From contig NC_087066.1 of assembly GCF_963678635.1 (NCBI RefSeq), positions 43,759,624-43,823,623 of the forward strand: DNA of 64,000 nucleotides, written 5' to 3'. The notes below the pieces were generated by a model, which did no database searches, had not been told where the DNA came from, and saw only the letters and a list, made by a program, of their open reading frames with translations. Below, piece by piece: positions 29,755-41,696 of the stretch. Position 1 is the first letter of the stretch; every line of letters begins with the position of its first letter. Made by a program: the position numbers and the translations under genes. The stretch comes from Symsagittifera roscoffensis (taxonomy: Eukaryota; Xenacoelomorpha; Acoela; Convolutidae).

Positions 29755-31621
29755 TCGCCACTTCCATTGCTCGGAACCACAAGTCGTTGGACATCGCCGT
29801 GATCACTCGATGGTCGTCATCTATTCCTGGTTTCAGTTTGAGTTGCCGACTGAAGTTGGACAGTTCCAACCCCAGCACTTCGTCCAACACCAACATGTGT
29901 AGCGCGTGGTCCTTGAACCCTCTCATCGCGTTTGAGATATCTGACCATACTGCAGGCAGTTCAGCCTTAAGTGGCCTCAGGTTCTCCATTTCTATCATGC
30001 GATTCGGGGCTGATATGATCACATCATATTTTCCCTCCGAAAGTAAGGCTACCATTGCATACACAAATTTCAGTCCATCCGGGAGATGTGCATATCCCGG
30101 AGACAACGCGAATACTACTCTCAACGTCACTTTATTGAATGATCCCTCCTTTGTCGCGTCTACCACTTCACCCATTGACTCCAGGATGTCTTTTATCGCT
30201 GGCCATACTGCGTTTTCTGCTGTTGCAGGATCTCTGAGCCTGCTCAGAAAACCTCTACTATGTAGATGGTCATTGATACCAGCAAACACAATCGTTATCG
30301 GGTTCATTTCTGTCTGCCTTTGTACCCCTATAGCCAATGACACTGATTGCAATAGGTCTAGGTCAACTGCGGCCAGCATTATGACGTCCGGCCAAAACAA
30401 AGACTTAGAGGTGTACACGAACTCTGAATTCGCTACTACCATGATATTGGCCTTTCTCATCTCTGCTTTGTCGTAGGCGGCGAAGATGGTCTCATCTTTC
30501 TTTATCGCTGTCAATCCGCCATATCTCTGGGCATCACCATCTTGGTTCACTAGTTTTGGGTACACTCTCTCCTTCACATGACCAGGTGGTGTCGTCAATT
30601 GCCTAAATATCTTCACGTGTTGTCCAATCGGCGCTCTCGCCGTCAGGAATCTTCCTGGCCTTTCTTCACGATTCCTCTCATCATGGTTCAATCTCACATC
30701 TTGCAACGGTCTTGCATTCACTGGTCCTATTGTGTTGTTGGAGGGCAGTCCCTCCAAGTCGGAAAATCTCAAGGCCGTCGTGGAGCTGAAATTTATGCTA
30801 GCGGCTATCAACCAGTCTACGCCGGTTATCGAGTACAATCTGCTGACGGATAGCGTCGCTCCATTCAGCATCCTCCTTGCATCTTCGATGAAGCTCACTC
30901 TCTGTAGGTCCAGCTTCATTAGTTCGTCTTTGTATATATGCCAAGGAGACGGTATGGATCGCGACCACATCAATGAGCCTCTGCTCGGTCTCTCCTCTCG
31001 ACTGGTACTCGTCGTCTCCGATCTAGTGTCCGATCTGGATGTGCCTGCTACTTCCTCGATTGGTTGGTTGACAGGTCCTATCCTTTTCCTAGGATGAATT
31101 GTCCTCCTCATCGGTGCTTCTCCCAACCGATCTTGTACGTCTGTTCTTCGACCTGGTTCACCGGAGCTTTGTTGCCGGTAATTTGTGACGGCTGGGACCG
31201 TACCCAAGCGTGTTTCCAGGTTAGGAGGCACAAAGGTGGTGATCACCGTATCACTCACCGTTCCCTCTTCCTTCAGCACTCCTGTGTCAAAGAGTTCTGC
31301 TTCCAGCTCATCCAACCGTTCTTGGAAGACTCGATTCAACCAAGCTTGTCCTTCGACACTGTCGAAGTGGATGCCATCTGTGGTCAGTCTGGCTTGATCC
31401 ATGGCTCTCAATTCATGTTCAATGTCCATGAGGATCATTCTTCCGGCATTTCGATTTGCTAGGTTTCTCAAGATGTTGTTCCTCTCATGACTCCCTCGTT
31501 GTGCCTTCTTCCTGATGCTGTCAGGCTTCTTGCGTTCATTGGCACCGTGCAAACGGTCAGTACCGCGCAACTGAACTTCTGCCAGAGAGTAGTAAACAAA
31601 CACACCATCATTGATTCCCAC
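29639..31621 (-). pseudogene. ORF2 of copy B, end of SGNH hydrolase plus second SGNH-like region
   Basis: The true ORF2 content runs from about 31,483 to about 29,760; both ends of this open frame extend out of phase. It holds the SGNH block V (TTDGIHFDS) of the first hydrolase domain, the disordered linker, the second SGNH-like region (VVANSEFV, VFAGINDHLHSRG) and its continuation (LSEGKYDVIISAPN, LPAVWSDISNAMRGFKD, GIDDDHRV). Block I and block III of the first domain are in the preceding fragment, so the hydrolase is split in this copy. Confidence 0.85.
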
Positions 31622-33036
31622 AGTGCTTCCTGCTCATCTGATCCTCTGGAGATATCATTCGTCCCAACTAAGATCATCACATTGGGTGTCTTCCCTGGAT
31701 TCATCAGCTCCACCATGCGATATAATTGGGCAATCGTCGCGCCTCCAAAGGCCATCACCGTGGTGACCCATGAGGTCCTCAAATTCGACAGCACTCTGAC
31801 TAAGCTGTCTCCCAATATCAGGTGAGATGTCCCGAGTGGTGGTTGCTGCAGGTTCACAGCCGGGCTCCAGGTAGCTCGATTGAAGCAGGCTCTCGGATCT
31901 GTCTCCGGAACTCCCGTGAAATTATACTTCAATTGATTATTCTTCTGCACGTCTATTACACGAGACACTTTCTTCGCTGGCATCTTCCTTACTTTCCTCT
32001 CTGGGATTCTCGAGTTCCCCATGAGTGGTGTCACGTTACTCATCCCTTGTCTGATTACTGTCTGGGAGAGTTGTACTCTGCCCGTATCGTCAATCGTTCC
32101 ATAGGGTGCAGTCACCCCGGAACCTGGTGCACTCTTGTTAGCGACCAATCGTCCAGCTGTCTCTATCAGTTTTCTCACTGTCTGTTCTACGACGGGATCA
32201 CCCAAGGTGTCACTAGGATCCGGGATTGTTACTCGGTTCGTGTCTGCTGGAAGCCGTGTCTCCGTTGTTTGACTCATTTCTCGAGGTGTCAAGAGCTCCA
32301 TCGGGGACTGCCCACGAGGAATATCCCTTGCAGGTATCACTTTCTCAATGGACGTCGTCAACGCCGCCTGTTCCGATCGCTCTTTGTATTCCTGCCTTAA
32401 GCGTTCGATCTCTTGACCCTGTTTTTTGTTGCAGTCTTCAAACAACTTTCTCCACATGTCCCGGTCTTCCTCCATCGCCAGCATAGTCTTCGTCATATCG
32501 TCTAACTCCTTCTTCGTACTCCTCAGTTGATCGTTCATCTCGTCCAGATCTTGTATGGTTTGGTTCGTCTGAACCTTCTGTGTTACTTTCGCCCCTTTTG
32601 GTGGCACAGCTGCTCTCAGTGGTGAACCAGACGAGGTCGCCTCGCTGTTCATCTCCCGATGCATTCTCGTCAGCCCAGGTTTAGGCTTAGAGGGCATTGG
32701 CATCTCACCTGGTTGGTAAGTCCTAGAACTTCCCAACCCAGGCTCATTCGCCAAGTCACTCCCTGAGAGAGCCCCGTTTCTCCACCTCATCACTCTCATG
32801 TTCGGGCGGTCTAGTACTCCTCTTTCTCCATATGCTGCCATCAACAGGACTTCCGTGGGGCGGTCCCCACGGTTGTCGTGCCCCAAGATGTTGATCAGGG
32901 CGGTCAGCAACATGACCACCTCTGGGTCCTCCAGAGCGAAGTCTCGTTCGATCAGCCGACGATAGATCGCATCTACCATCGGTCCTACATATGCCTCTGC
33001 CAGGTCCATCAATTCATCCAGGTTGAAATTGTCCAT
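31468..33036 (-). pseudogene. ORF2 of copy B, N-terminal fragment with SGNH blocks I-III
   Basis: This 522-codon frame has the same start (MDNFNLDELM) as copy A. It includes the acidic N-terminus, a coiled coil (about 160-225), GDSLVR and GTND. A 1-bp loss near 31,483 truncates it before the catalytic Asp/His, so the copy B hydrolase cannot be complete. Conservation with copy A is high across the domain, including the residues around the nucleophile. Confidence 0.88.
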
Positions 33037-33447
33037 ACTGTTCTTTCCAAGTTTGATTTGATTTCGATTTCAAGTTTTGACTCAAATGAGCAATTAAATG
33101 ATCAATCAGGATCTAGAAAAGGAATCACGACTGTCACACCTGTCAGTTTCACCTTAACATATATCGTTAAAATTTGCTTAAAGACAGTTCAGATAAAAAG
33201 ATATTTATCCTAAAATTTATTAAAATCAATTGGTTTCTAAAATTTTGGAATTCGACCTAAGATTGGACAGTCCAAACTTTGGATCTTTTCCCAAAATCGT
33301 CATTTAGTTGTTCATGGTCACTAACCCCTACTTACCCATGATCTTAATAACCTAACACATAACATTACATTACATAACACAACATAACACACACATCACA
33401 CATTACATGTAACTTGGTCCCCGGCCCAACACCCTCTCGCTCATCAC
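33037..33447 (-). other. Spacer between gag-pol and ORF2 (copy B)
   Basis: This is the homologue of 11,971-12,364. It carries the dyad TTGGACAGTCCAA (33,263-33,275) and an ACATA/ACATT-type simple repeat near 33,355-33,400. The dyad and most of the spacer are conserved between copies although non-coding. Confidence 0.6.
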
Positions 33448-36400
33448 TCAGCCTATACTTAAGTAATATTTCTTATGTAGATACACTTGTATGTTCGTAT
33501 CAGAGAATATCACGTGTACAAGCGCGTACAATTCCCGAGGATGCAGTCTTCCTCTATTTGGATCGTACACTGGAAGCGAAAGCTCCTTCACGTCCATTTC
33601 CACAAGGAAGTCCCTCAGCCTCGTCAAAGACAAGACTAGGTTTTCTGGGTCCACGTGCTGCTTCTCTGTCGCCCTCGTTACCAAGAAGCATAAGTACTTT
33701 CCCGGTATCTGCGACACCGCCGGGGGTAAGGCTGCTACGCCCCCTATCCCTGGTCTTTGCTTCCAAAGGAATTCCACGTTTTTGTATTCCCTCTTAAAAT
33801 CTGCCGCTAGCGCCGTCCTAAAACTCATGTCTGCGGTGATTGCTATCGCACATGTTCTGTTTGTGAGTATGAAATCACTATCTGTTAGTACTATGTTACT
33901 TGAATATTCATTTGGTAAGTTAAAATATGACTCAACTACCCTGCCTATGTCAGGTTTCTTAGGTTCTTCGCCTGTTTCTGCTTCTAAGTCTCCTGTTTCC
34001 CTTGCTATTCTTAATTTTTTTATTATCAAGTTTTCAGTGTGGGTAAGTCCTACCCCCACTCCCCGGACAAAAATATCCATCGGCGTCCCCGTCGATCGCA
34101 TACCGGGTATTAAGTCAAGATTAGAAGCTGGAATGAGAAGTTGTCCTTCCTGGGCAGCCCAGGAAGGATCATCTCGTTCGGTCTTAATGTATTTCGCGCT
34201 TTCGCGATCTACGTCTTGAATCGTAACGTTGGTCTCTTTAGGGTCTGATGTCATTTCGTTCAGCCACTCTAAGACGCGCAGGTTCGTCAGGTCTTGTTCA
34301 TTTGACTGCTGTTGCTCATCGTCGAATTCTACTTCGGGTTTCGACCAGTCGTCAACCCACTCATCGTTGTGTTCATCGACTATGTCAATGTCTTGTGACA
34401 CGGTTATTTCCTCTAAACCCACTACTTCCTCCACTATATTCTTTAGATCTATCCTATCCACTACAAAGTCGTCACCGTAAGGATTGTATTTCTTTCTTTG
34501 TCTCGTCCCGTCCTTCTGACGAGTCTGAATCGTGAGCGGAAGATCTGGTTCCAAGTTCTTGGGAACCTCTGTCTGTTCGGGATCCCGCCAATCCTCTTCT
34601 GCGTAGGGTAAGGTTTCATCTTCCGCTTCGATCTGTTCGTTTGGATCCAGGTCCAATGGTGTATCCGTACCTTCCTCTACGACCTCGTTTCTATCGTTCT
34701 TCTCCCTGGTGCCCTTTTCATTGACCTCACAAGCAGGATCCATCATTAAATAATCCCCTTCTTCCATGTCTGCAGGTATACACCAGTCTTCTGTCGATGG
34801 ATTGTGTGGCTTGATGTTCTCGTAGTGGGCGGCTCGGCCAGTACTCAGTCTATAAAAGCGTCCCTCTTGGTGCACCTCTGTAATCATGAATGGTCCCCTC
34901 CACTTCTTCAGAAGCTTCTTTGTCCCTTTCGGTGGTATAACGTTCTGAAATACCCATACGTAGTCTCCCACCGAGTAAGCCTTTGCACCAGCTGCTTTCT
35001 TGTCGAATCTTTTCCTCTGCCTTGCCTGTGCCTGCTGAGTGTTTCGTCTACACAAGTCATTCAACTCCTGTTGGCGTCTGATCACATCCCTTACGTAAAC
35101 CTGTGGGGACGTTTTCTTTCCCTCATATTCTGGGTAGAAGAAGGTTAAGGGTAAAGACTTTTTGTGTCCAGTTAGCATCATGTGTGGACTAACTCCAGTG
35201 GTGGAGTGTTGCGTGCTATTATAAGCTCCCATCACCTGTGGTAGGTATCTGTCCCAATCGGTCATGTACCTGGAACAATATACTCTCAGCATCGACACTA
35301 ACGTCCTATTCTGTCTTTCCACTAAGCCATTCGTCTGAGGGTGGTATGTCGTGGAGTGAGCCTGAGCGACTTGTGACCGTCTCATAAGCTCTTTCGTAAG
35401 CTCGCCTACGAAAGCCGTTCCATTGTCCGATTGAAACGTCATTGGACAACCATGTCTTGCTATCCACGTATTGATCAGGTGGTCGCATGTCTCTTCCGCC
35501 GAGGCAGTTATGCAGGGCACGGCCTCTGCATACTTCGTGAAGTGATCTATCATGACCAAGACTTGGTTGTAACCGCTGTCTGTCATGCATATCTTCTGGT
35601 GATCTATCTGCACCACCTCGTTGAATTCAGACGACTCAATCGATTGTAAAGGAAATCGCAACTTCCTAGGATCCTTGACCTGTTGGCATGACAGACATGC
35701 TGTCACCCATTTCTCGCATGCCTTTTTCATCCCAGGCCACTCAAAGCGCTTCAGGATCCTCTGATACACTTTGTCGATCCCTTGATGGCCCATCTGATCA
35801 TGCGACCTGAATAATAGTTCTGTCTGATAGAGTTGCGGCAACACTATCGCGTTATATTTGTATAAGACCTTGTCTTCTTCTCTTCTCCTGCAAGCCACGA
35901 TCCCGTCCTTGTTCAGATATAATCTCCCCTCCTTCTGCATGAAGTATTGTCTCAGGATCCTATAGCTGTCTTCTTCCAGGTCACCTTTGTCAGGTGCACC
36001 GTTTTCTATCCACCTTTTTAGGTTGCTTGTCATGCGATCATTTCTCTGCGCCCTTAGAAGGTCCGAGAGTCTGTATCTTGCCTTCAAGTACGTCTTCATG
36101 ACCCTCATCTGATTATTCAGCTCGTTGGGCTGATGTGTGTCTTCTTCCATCTTAACGCACCAAATCTTCACCAACGGTTGTGTTTCTTGCTGAAACGGCT
36201 GAAGATCAATCCTGACTGCCTCTTTCTGTGGCAATAAGCTCATCGACCGTTTCGATACTGCTATTGTTTCTAAGTCATCCGCTGCGTTGTCAAAGACACT
36301 TTCGCTCGGTATAAGGTAGCGATCGCTGTCCGGATCCTGGTACACCTCTCTGTCCAGGTCTCTCGCCCGAGTTTCCACTAGTAGCGTGTGTATCGCTAGT

Positions 36401-36558
36401 TCTGACAGTTCTGATCCCGAGGTCGAATTCCTGTCGGAATAGGTATCCATTCCTGAGTTTCGGGAATCATTATCCGTCGAAGGTGTTGTGCTGGAGACTG
36501 CACGCTCCTCCAGATCATGTCTGTATTTCCTTCGCATCCATCTGAACTCCCCGGACAA
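33448..36558 (-). pseudogene. gag-pol of copy B, integrase and macro-like domain segment
   Basis: The 1,036-codon frame holds: N-terminal linker (1-240); integrase zinc domain (His253, His258, Cys288, Cys291); catalytic core Asp319, Asp378, Glu414 (D,D(35)E); C-terminal module with GPF (WRGPFMITEV, about 553-562); an acidic disordered region (about 590-790); and a C-terminal macro-like domain (about 880-1,030) with ITADMSFRTALAADFK, GIGGVAALPP, LCFLVTR, LRDFLVEMDVKELSLP and IQVYLH. The last matches the OARD1/TARG1 type, but the PRIGCGLD loop is replaced by PVYDPNRGRLH. The Met at 36,558 is internal: the polyprotein frame is interrupted just upstream by a TAG at 36,571. All integrase catalytic residues are intact. 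Confidence 0.9.
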
Positions 36559-36570
36559 AACCTTGTTCTC

Positions 36571-37386
36571 CTAGTCCTGTTTCTCATCAGGAATTTTCTC
36601 GTCTATCTCAGACTCCCCGGACAAATTTTCTTGTCCCAGGTGTTGATCTGGTGATCGCTGGTTCTTTTCATCATTCGTCTCCCCGGACAAATAGTCTTGC
36701 AGCAGATTTTGTTCTACCTTTTTACCTTCCTTATCCTGGTCCACAAAGATGACGGTTTTCTTTCGCTTACTGCTCCCCTGTTCTCTCTGTCCGTAGGAAG
36801 TACTGGTTAAAACCTCTTGGGGTATTGAGGATACTAGTTGCTGAACTATTGTCCTACAATCCCTCTCGTTCTCTTCGTGCTGTCGTCTGGACGGCATGAT
36901 CTTCACCTTCTCACTAACTGTTAGCGATGCCACTGCTGCTGTCCACTCGGGGTCATCTCTGGTCACTTCTCTTTCTAACAATCCACCCAGCATCCGCATC
37001 ACTTGCGGTGTGACTTGCACCGTTTTATCCAATAATGAGAGGCTGTTTATATTCATGCGAGAGAGTTCTTGCTGGACCAGGTTCGAGCGCAGCAACAAAT
37101 CTAAGGGGACCGGATCCTCCTTGGACAGGATCTTTATCTCAGCTGCTTTCTCTACAGGTAACTCAGGATGCCCTGGAATTGGATGTCCAGACTTATCCAA
37201 CCATCTCGTTAAGGGAAGCGCTTCATAAGTTTCTTTGTCCAGAAACGAGAATCCCTCCTTTACTTCCGCCTGATTGGCCTGCTTCTGCTCCAATCTTTCA
37301 AAGAACTCAGTTTTCTTGCTGAGACTGTCAGCATTCTGATGTTTATCACGCATCCTATGTTCGATTATCATATGGTAGCCATCCAA
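36571..37386 (-). pseudogene. gag-pol of copy B, RNase H end and linker
   Basis: It starts out of phase with the RT frame because of a 1-bp loss near 37,406. It contains the last RNase H Asp (NADSLS) and a long charged linker with two GENLSGE/LSGE-type repeats. It ends in a TAG created by two nearby changes relative to copy A (near 36,571), 13 bp before the next fragment. Whether readthrough was ever used cannot be told: copy A has a sense codon at this stop but its own stop 40 bp away. Confidence 0.85.
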
Positions 37387-37391
37387 TCTTA

Positions 37392-40300
37392 CTATCCATC
37401 TACCATATAACTCTGATCCATCGAGTAGGTCTTCAACCAGGATAACGCTCTGTTGTCCACGCGTAACTTGAAGGGAGCGCTCCCCAAGTATGCACGGTAC
37501 TTTTCCACGAAGGTGACTACTGCAAACATTTCTGCTTTCGGTGCGCCATATTTCATCTCTGTGTCACTCAAGACCTTGCTGCCGTATGCAATGGGACGGA
37601 GAACCGTTCTTCCGTTCCATTTTTGCTCTTGATGCAAGATTCCTGAGATGGCCACCACCGATGCGTCTGGGTCGAGAACATACATGCCCTTTTCTGTAGG
37701 CATGCCCAGCACTGGCGCTTCGCACAGTTCCCGCTTTATGTTCTCGAAAGCAACTTGTGCCTCATCGTTCCATTCGAACTTCTTCCCTTTGTTGCGCATC
37801 AGCTTCTGCATCGGATACACCTTGTCCGCATATCCTTTAATGAATTCACGGTAGTAATTGGCAAATCCTAGGAAGCTCATGAGCTGTGTGTCCGTTCTAG
37901 GAGCTTTCCATGTCAGCACAGCCTCTACTGCTTCTGGATCTGGCCTCACACCATGCCGGTCCACCATTCTTCCCAGGTACTTGATCGAATCCCTAAGGAT
38001 TTCACATTTCGATGGTTTGCATTTCAAGCCTGCTCTTTTCATACATCCGAAGACCTCATCGAGCCGATCAATGTGATCCTCCAGGGTCGGTGTCGCTATG
38101 ACTACATCATCCACGTAGCACATCAAGAGATTCCCGTACTTTTTGGTCACTCCTGTCAGAGCCTGAGCCATCAGCCTTTGAAAAGTTGCTGTTGCATTGC
38201 ACAAGCCGAAGGGCATCCTCTTCCACTGGTACAACCCCAATTCGCACGCGAAACCGGTTTTCTCTCTGTCCTTCTTTCGCAGAGGAACCTGCCAGAAGGC
38301 AGAACCCAAGTCCAATGTGGTGAAGAATTTTGCATCACCAAGTTTGGATAGGCTCTCGTCTATTCGCGGTATCGGGTACGCATCTTTAATCGTTACCGCG
38401 TTCAAGTAACGAAAGTCGCAACAAAACCTAAGCTGCCCCCCTTTCTTTTTCGCCATGACTACCCCGCAAGCCCACGGCGATTTCGAGGGTTCTATCATGT
38501 CGTATTCAAGCAACATTTCTATTTCCGCTCGGCACGCTTCCGATTTATGTGGCGTCATTCGCCTTGCGCCTTCCCTATGGGGAACGGCGCCCTCTTCTAG
38601 TTCGATTTCGTGTTCGACGAAATTACAGCAACCGATGTCCGCCTTATGTTTTGAAAATACCTCGGCGTTCCGATTTAGGAGGTCCCGCAATTTTTCAAAA
38701 TCTCCCTCACCTATTTTCCCCTTTAAATGTTCTATCTCTGGCAAAACCGGTTTGTCAGATTCTAGTTCGTATGACGAGGGGCGTTCCGGAAAATTCGAGC
38801 AGCTTGATAAGCCGTCGTCCGTTTCGGATTTCATTGAAAACAATTTATGAATAGATTTTAATTCATCAATCCTCTTTAAAATTTTATCTTTATTGGCATG
38901 ATAAGGACAGTCTTTCACACTATATTTCTTCAAGTTTTGTGTCTCTTCATAGTCGGTCCTCATCGGCAATGCGTAACCAAGCTTCTTTCCACGCTGGATT
39001 GAAACCGTGGTGTCCAGTGTGTTCAACAACACACTGACACACAGTCCGTTTCGCGTTACCGAGAAGCTCCGGCCTAAAATCACCGAACTCTGACTATTTG
39101 GATTCGGTACTAAGCAAACTTGTTTACTATCACTTAACGAATTTAAATTTCTCATTCTAAAAATCGCTACTACAGCTTGTCCTGGTTGTAATTTTACTTT
39201 TCTATCCAAAAAAACTGGTACCTTATTCTCGTCTGTTATTATCCTATTAATTGGTCTCTTAACATACTTTTGGTCCGGGTTTCTAATCCGTATTAGACCG
39301 TTGTTCAAGTCAATCATCACGTCAAAGTTCCTGACAAAATCTCTGCCCAAGATGAATTGGTCGGCGTCGTCCAGATTCTCTACCACCAGGAAGCTCATCC
39401 AAAGGTTCCGTCCTCCCATGTGAAGGACCGTTACCGGTGTTCTTCCGGCTACGTAGATAGCTCCTCGATTTGCAGCGGCTAGTCGGAGATTCGTAGGAAT
39501 CAGATCTTCCCGCGTGAAGCCCATTCTTTCCCAGGTTTTTATCGGCATCACACTCACCACCGCGCCTGTGTCCAGAAGCCCTGTGACTCCGATTTTTGTT
39601 CCGTTGGTGTCAAGCAGGTGTGCTGTCACATCTGCTTCATATCCAATATGTACCGCGTCTTGTTCCATCATGGCGTCATGGCCTATCCTGCGGACTTTGA
39701 GTTCCTCTTCACCCAAATAGATCTGCCCCATTTGGTCATCATCTGTTGTTATGTAAGTTCTGGTGTAGATGCTGATTCCATCCACGTTCAGCATTATTTG
39801 ATACCGCCCATAGACCTCCAAGTAGCGTCCATGAAGTTTCTTCATGCGAGGGCCACCCGTCGTTAGTAGTGCTCGCACAGCTCTCGACTCAGTGCGTGGC
39901 TCCACCTGCCTCAGATAATCTGCATATGTGTCCAAATGCATTAAAGTGAACTCTGATGGTTCACTCAAATTTCTTATTACCTGGTGTCCAGCCACTGAGA
40001 TTATCGACTGTATCTTCTTTCCCTGCGGCGCCATGCCGAACCTCTTACCGGAGATCACTTTAAGTTTCATATCTAAACTGCTTGGTGTTTTTGTCTCCTC
40101 GAACTCCATTGCCTCGAAGGTATTCAGTTGCTCCTGAAGCTTTTCATTTTCCAGTTCAAGTTTCACTTTTTGTTCGATCTCTTTCGTCACCAATTCCTGC
40201 TGTACTCTATTTAGAGCATCCTTTGCGGCTGCCTTATAATCGATCTTGAAGTCATCGGCCGCAGTTGCTGGTTCCGGTTCACGTGCTTCTTCTGTTACCG

Positions 40301-41696
40301 CTTGCATTTTCTTTGCCGCCAGCTCTTGAGGTTTGTCCTTCCTGCGTGCCTCCGCTTCGCTCAAAAGTCGAGCCTTGCTTGCTTTCACTCCTGACAAAGC
40401 TTCTTCATGCCTTGGATGCTTGATGTCTGCCACTGCATCCCAGAATTGCGGACAATCTGATTTAAAATGACCTTCCAAGTTGCAAAAGAAACACCTCGGG
40501 CCGAATTTCGCAATTACTCCTCTCATGAAATCCTCATGGTCCAACTCTGACGCATCTTCGTCCTCGAGGCTAAAGCCTATTGCTTTCATGCCTTGTTTGT
40601 AAGCTGGGCATGCTGACACATGATGGTCTGTTGAACTACAATTAGCACAAGAGCGTCTCTTGTCCATATCGTCCCTCGGTTTGTACCAATTGTTCCCTTG
40701 CTTCGCTGGTCCGTTGTTAAAATTGCCATAATTGTTCTTGTAATATCCAGATCTCGAAGGAGGTTTCAACAATAGATACTCTTTTGATTTGAGCCTCAAC
40801 TCCTCCGGTGTTGGCGCATTAGTTGATAGTGGTGTGTAATGCGTTGCTAGCATCGTACGAAGTTCATCATTTTTCACACCATCGATGAATTTTGAGACTA
40901 CGGCCAGGTTCATCCTTCGGTTTGACTCATCCGGTTGGCTGCGTCTTCTCAGCATTTCCAAATCATCGAGAAACTTGTCTATGGTTTCATCTTCCCGTTG
41001 CCTCCGTTTCTCAAAGCGCATCATCGCCTGGTGCCCCTGCACCCCTGATCCGAAACGGTTTAACAAGATTTCGAAGATTTTCTCTGCAGTGTCACGTTGA
41101 TACTGTTTCTTGGCCATGACACAGTTCAGGGCTGTCCCTTCTAAGTTGCTGGTGAGCGCGCTGCATTCCTGTCTCTCAGACAAGTCTTCTTCCTCGAAAT
41201 GCAGCTTCATTACCTCTATCCAGGTATCAATACAGCCATCAGATTCGTCTTTGTAGCATCTTGGCTTCTTAAAGACTCTTCTGGACTTTTCACTGCGTTC
41301 ATTGGTTCTAGATAACCGCGTCAGGAATGTCTCCAAAGACCTGTTCAGGGGTTCAAATGCTGTGGCCATTGCCGTAGCATCCCTTGAGTGTCCCGCTTGA
41401 GTGTCCTCACTTCGTCGAAGGCTCTGTGTGCGGTGCATCCCTGCAATCCGAATCGCCGTAAGCGTTTCCCGCTTGGCCCACGTAACTCCTCCTCGGGCTT
41501 GCATGCCCCCTGTTGCCGGAATCACTTCTCCCAGTCGCATGTGTGCCTTGCGTTGGTCGTTCGTTAGAGGTTTGTCTGTTCCCCGTTGAATTTGCTCTAC
41601 TGTTCGGGACCCATGCTGCATTACCCCTTGTGGCATAGCCTGATGAACTGCCCCTGCCTCTAGTGGATCCATATGTCTTCCTCCTTTGATGTTCAT
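37392..41696 (-). pseudogene. gag-pol of copy B, Gag nucleocapsid, protease, RT and RNase H segment
   Basis: This is an open frame of 1,434 codons whose first 96 residues are out of frame; ORF content starts near 41,408. Numbering from 41,696: capsid-like Gag region about 140-310; CCHC knuckles Cys350/Cys353/His358/Cys363 and Cys402/Cys405/His410/Cys415; protease Asp709 (LLDTGA) with ILGRD at 782-786; RT Asp1129, and YVDD Asp1196/1197; RNase H Asp1344, Glu1389, Asp1414. The TDAS of copy A is PDAS here. Gag and Pol are in one frame with no stop or frameshift between knuckle and protease, unlike many Ty3/gypsy elements. The frame ends at a 1-bp loss in RNase H. Confidence 0.95.
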
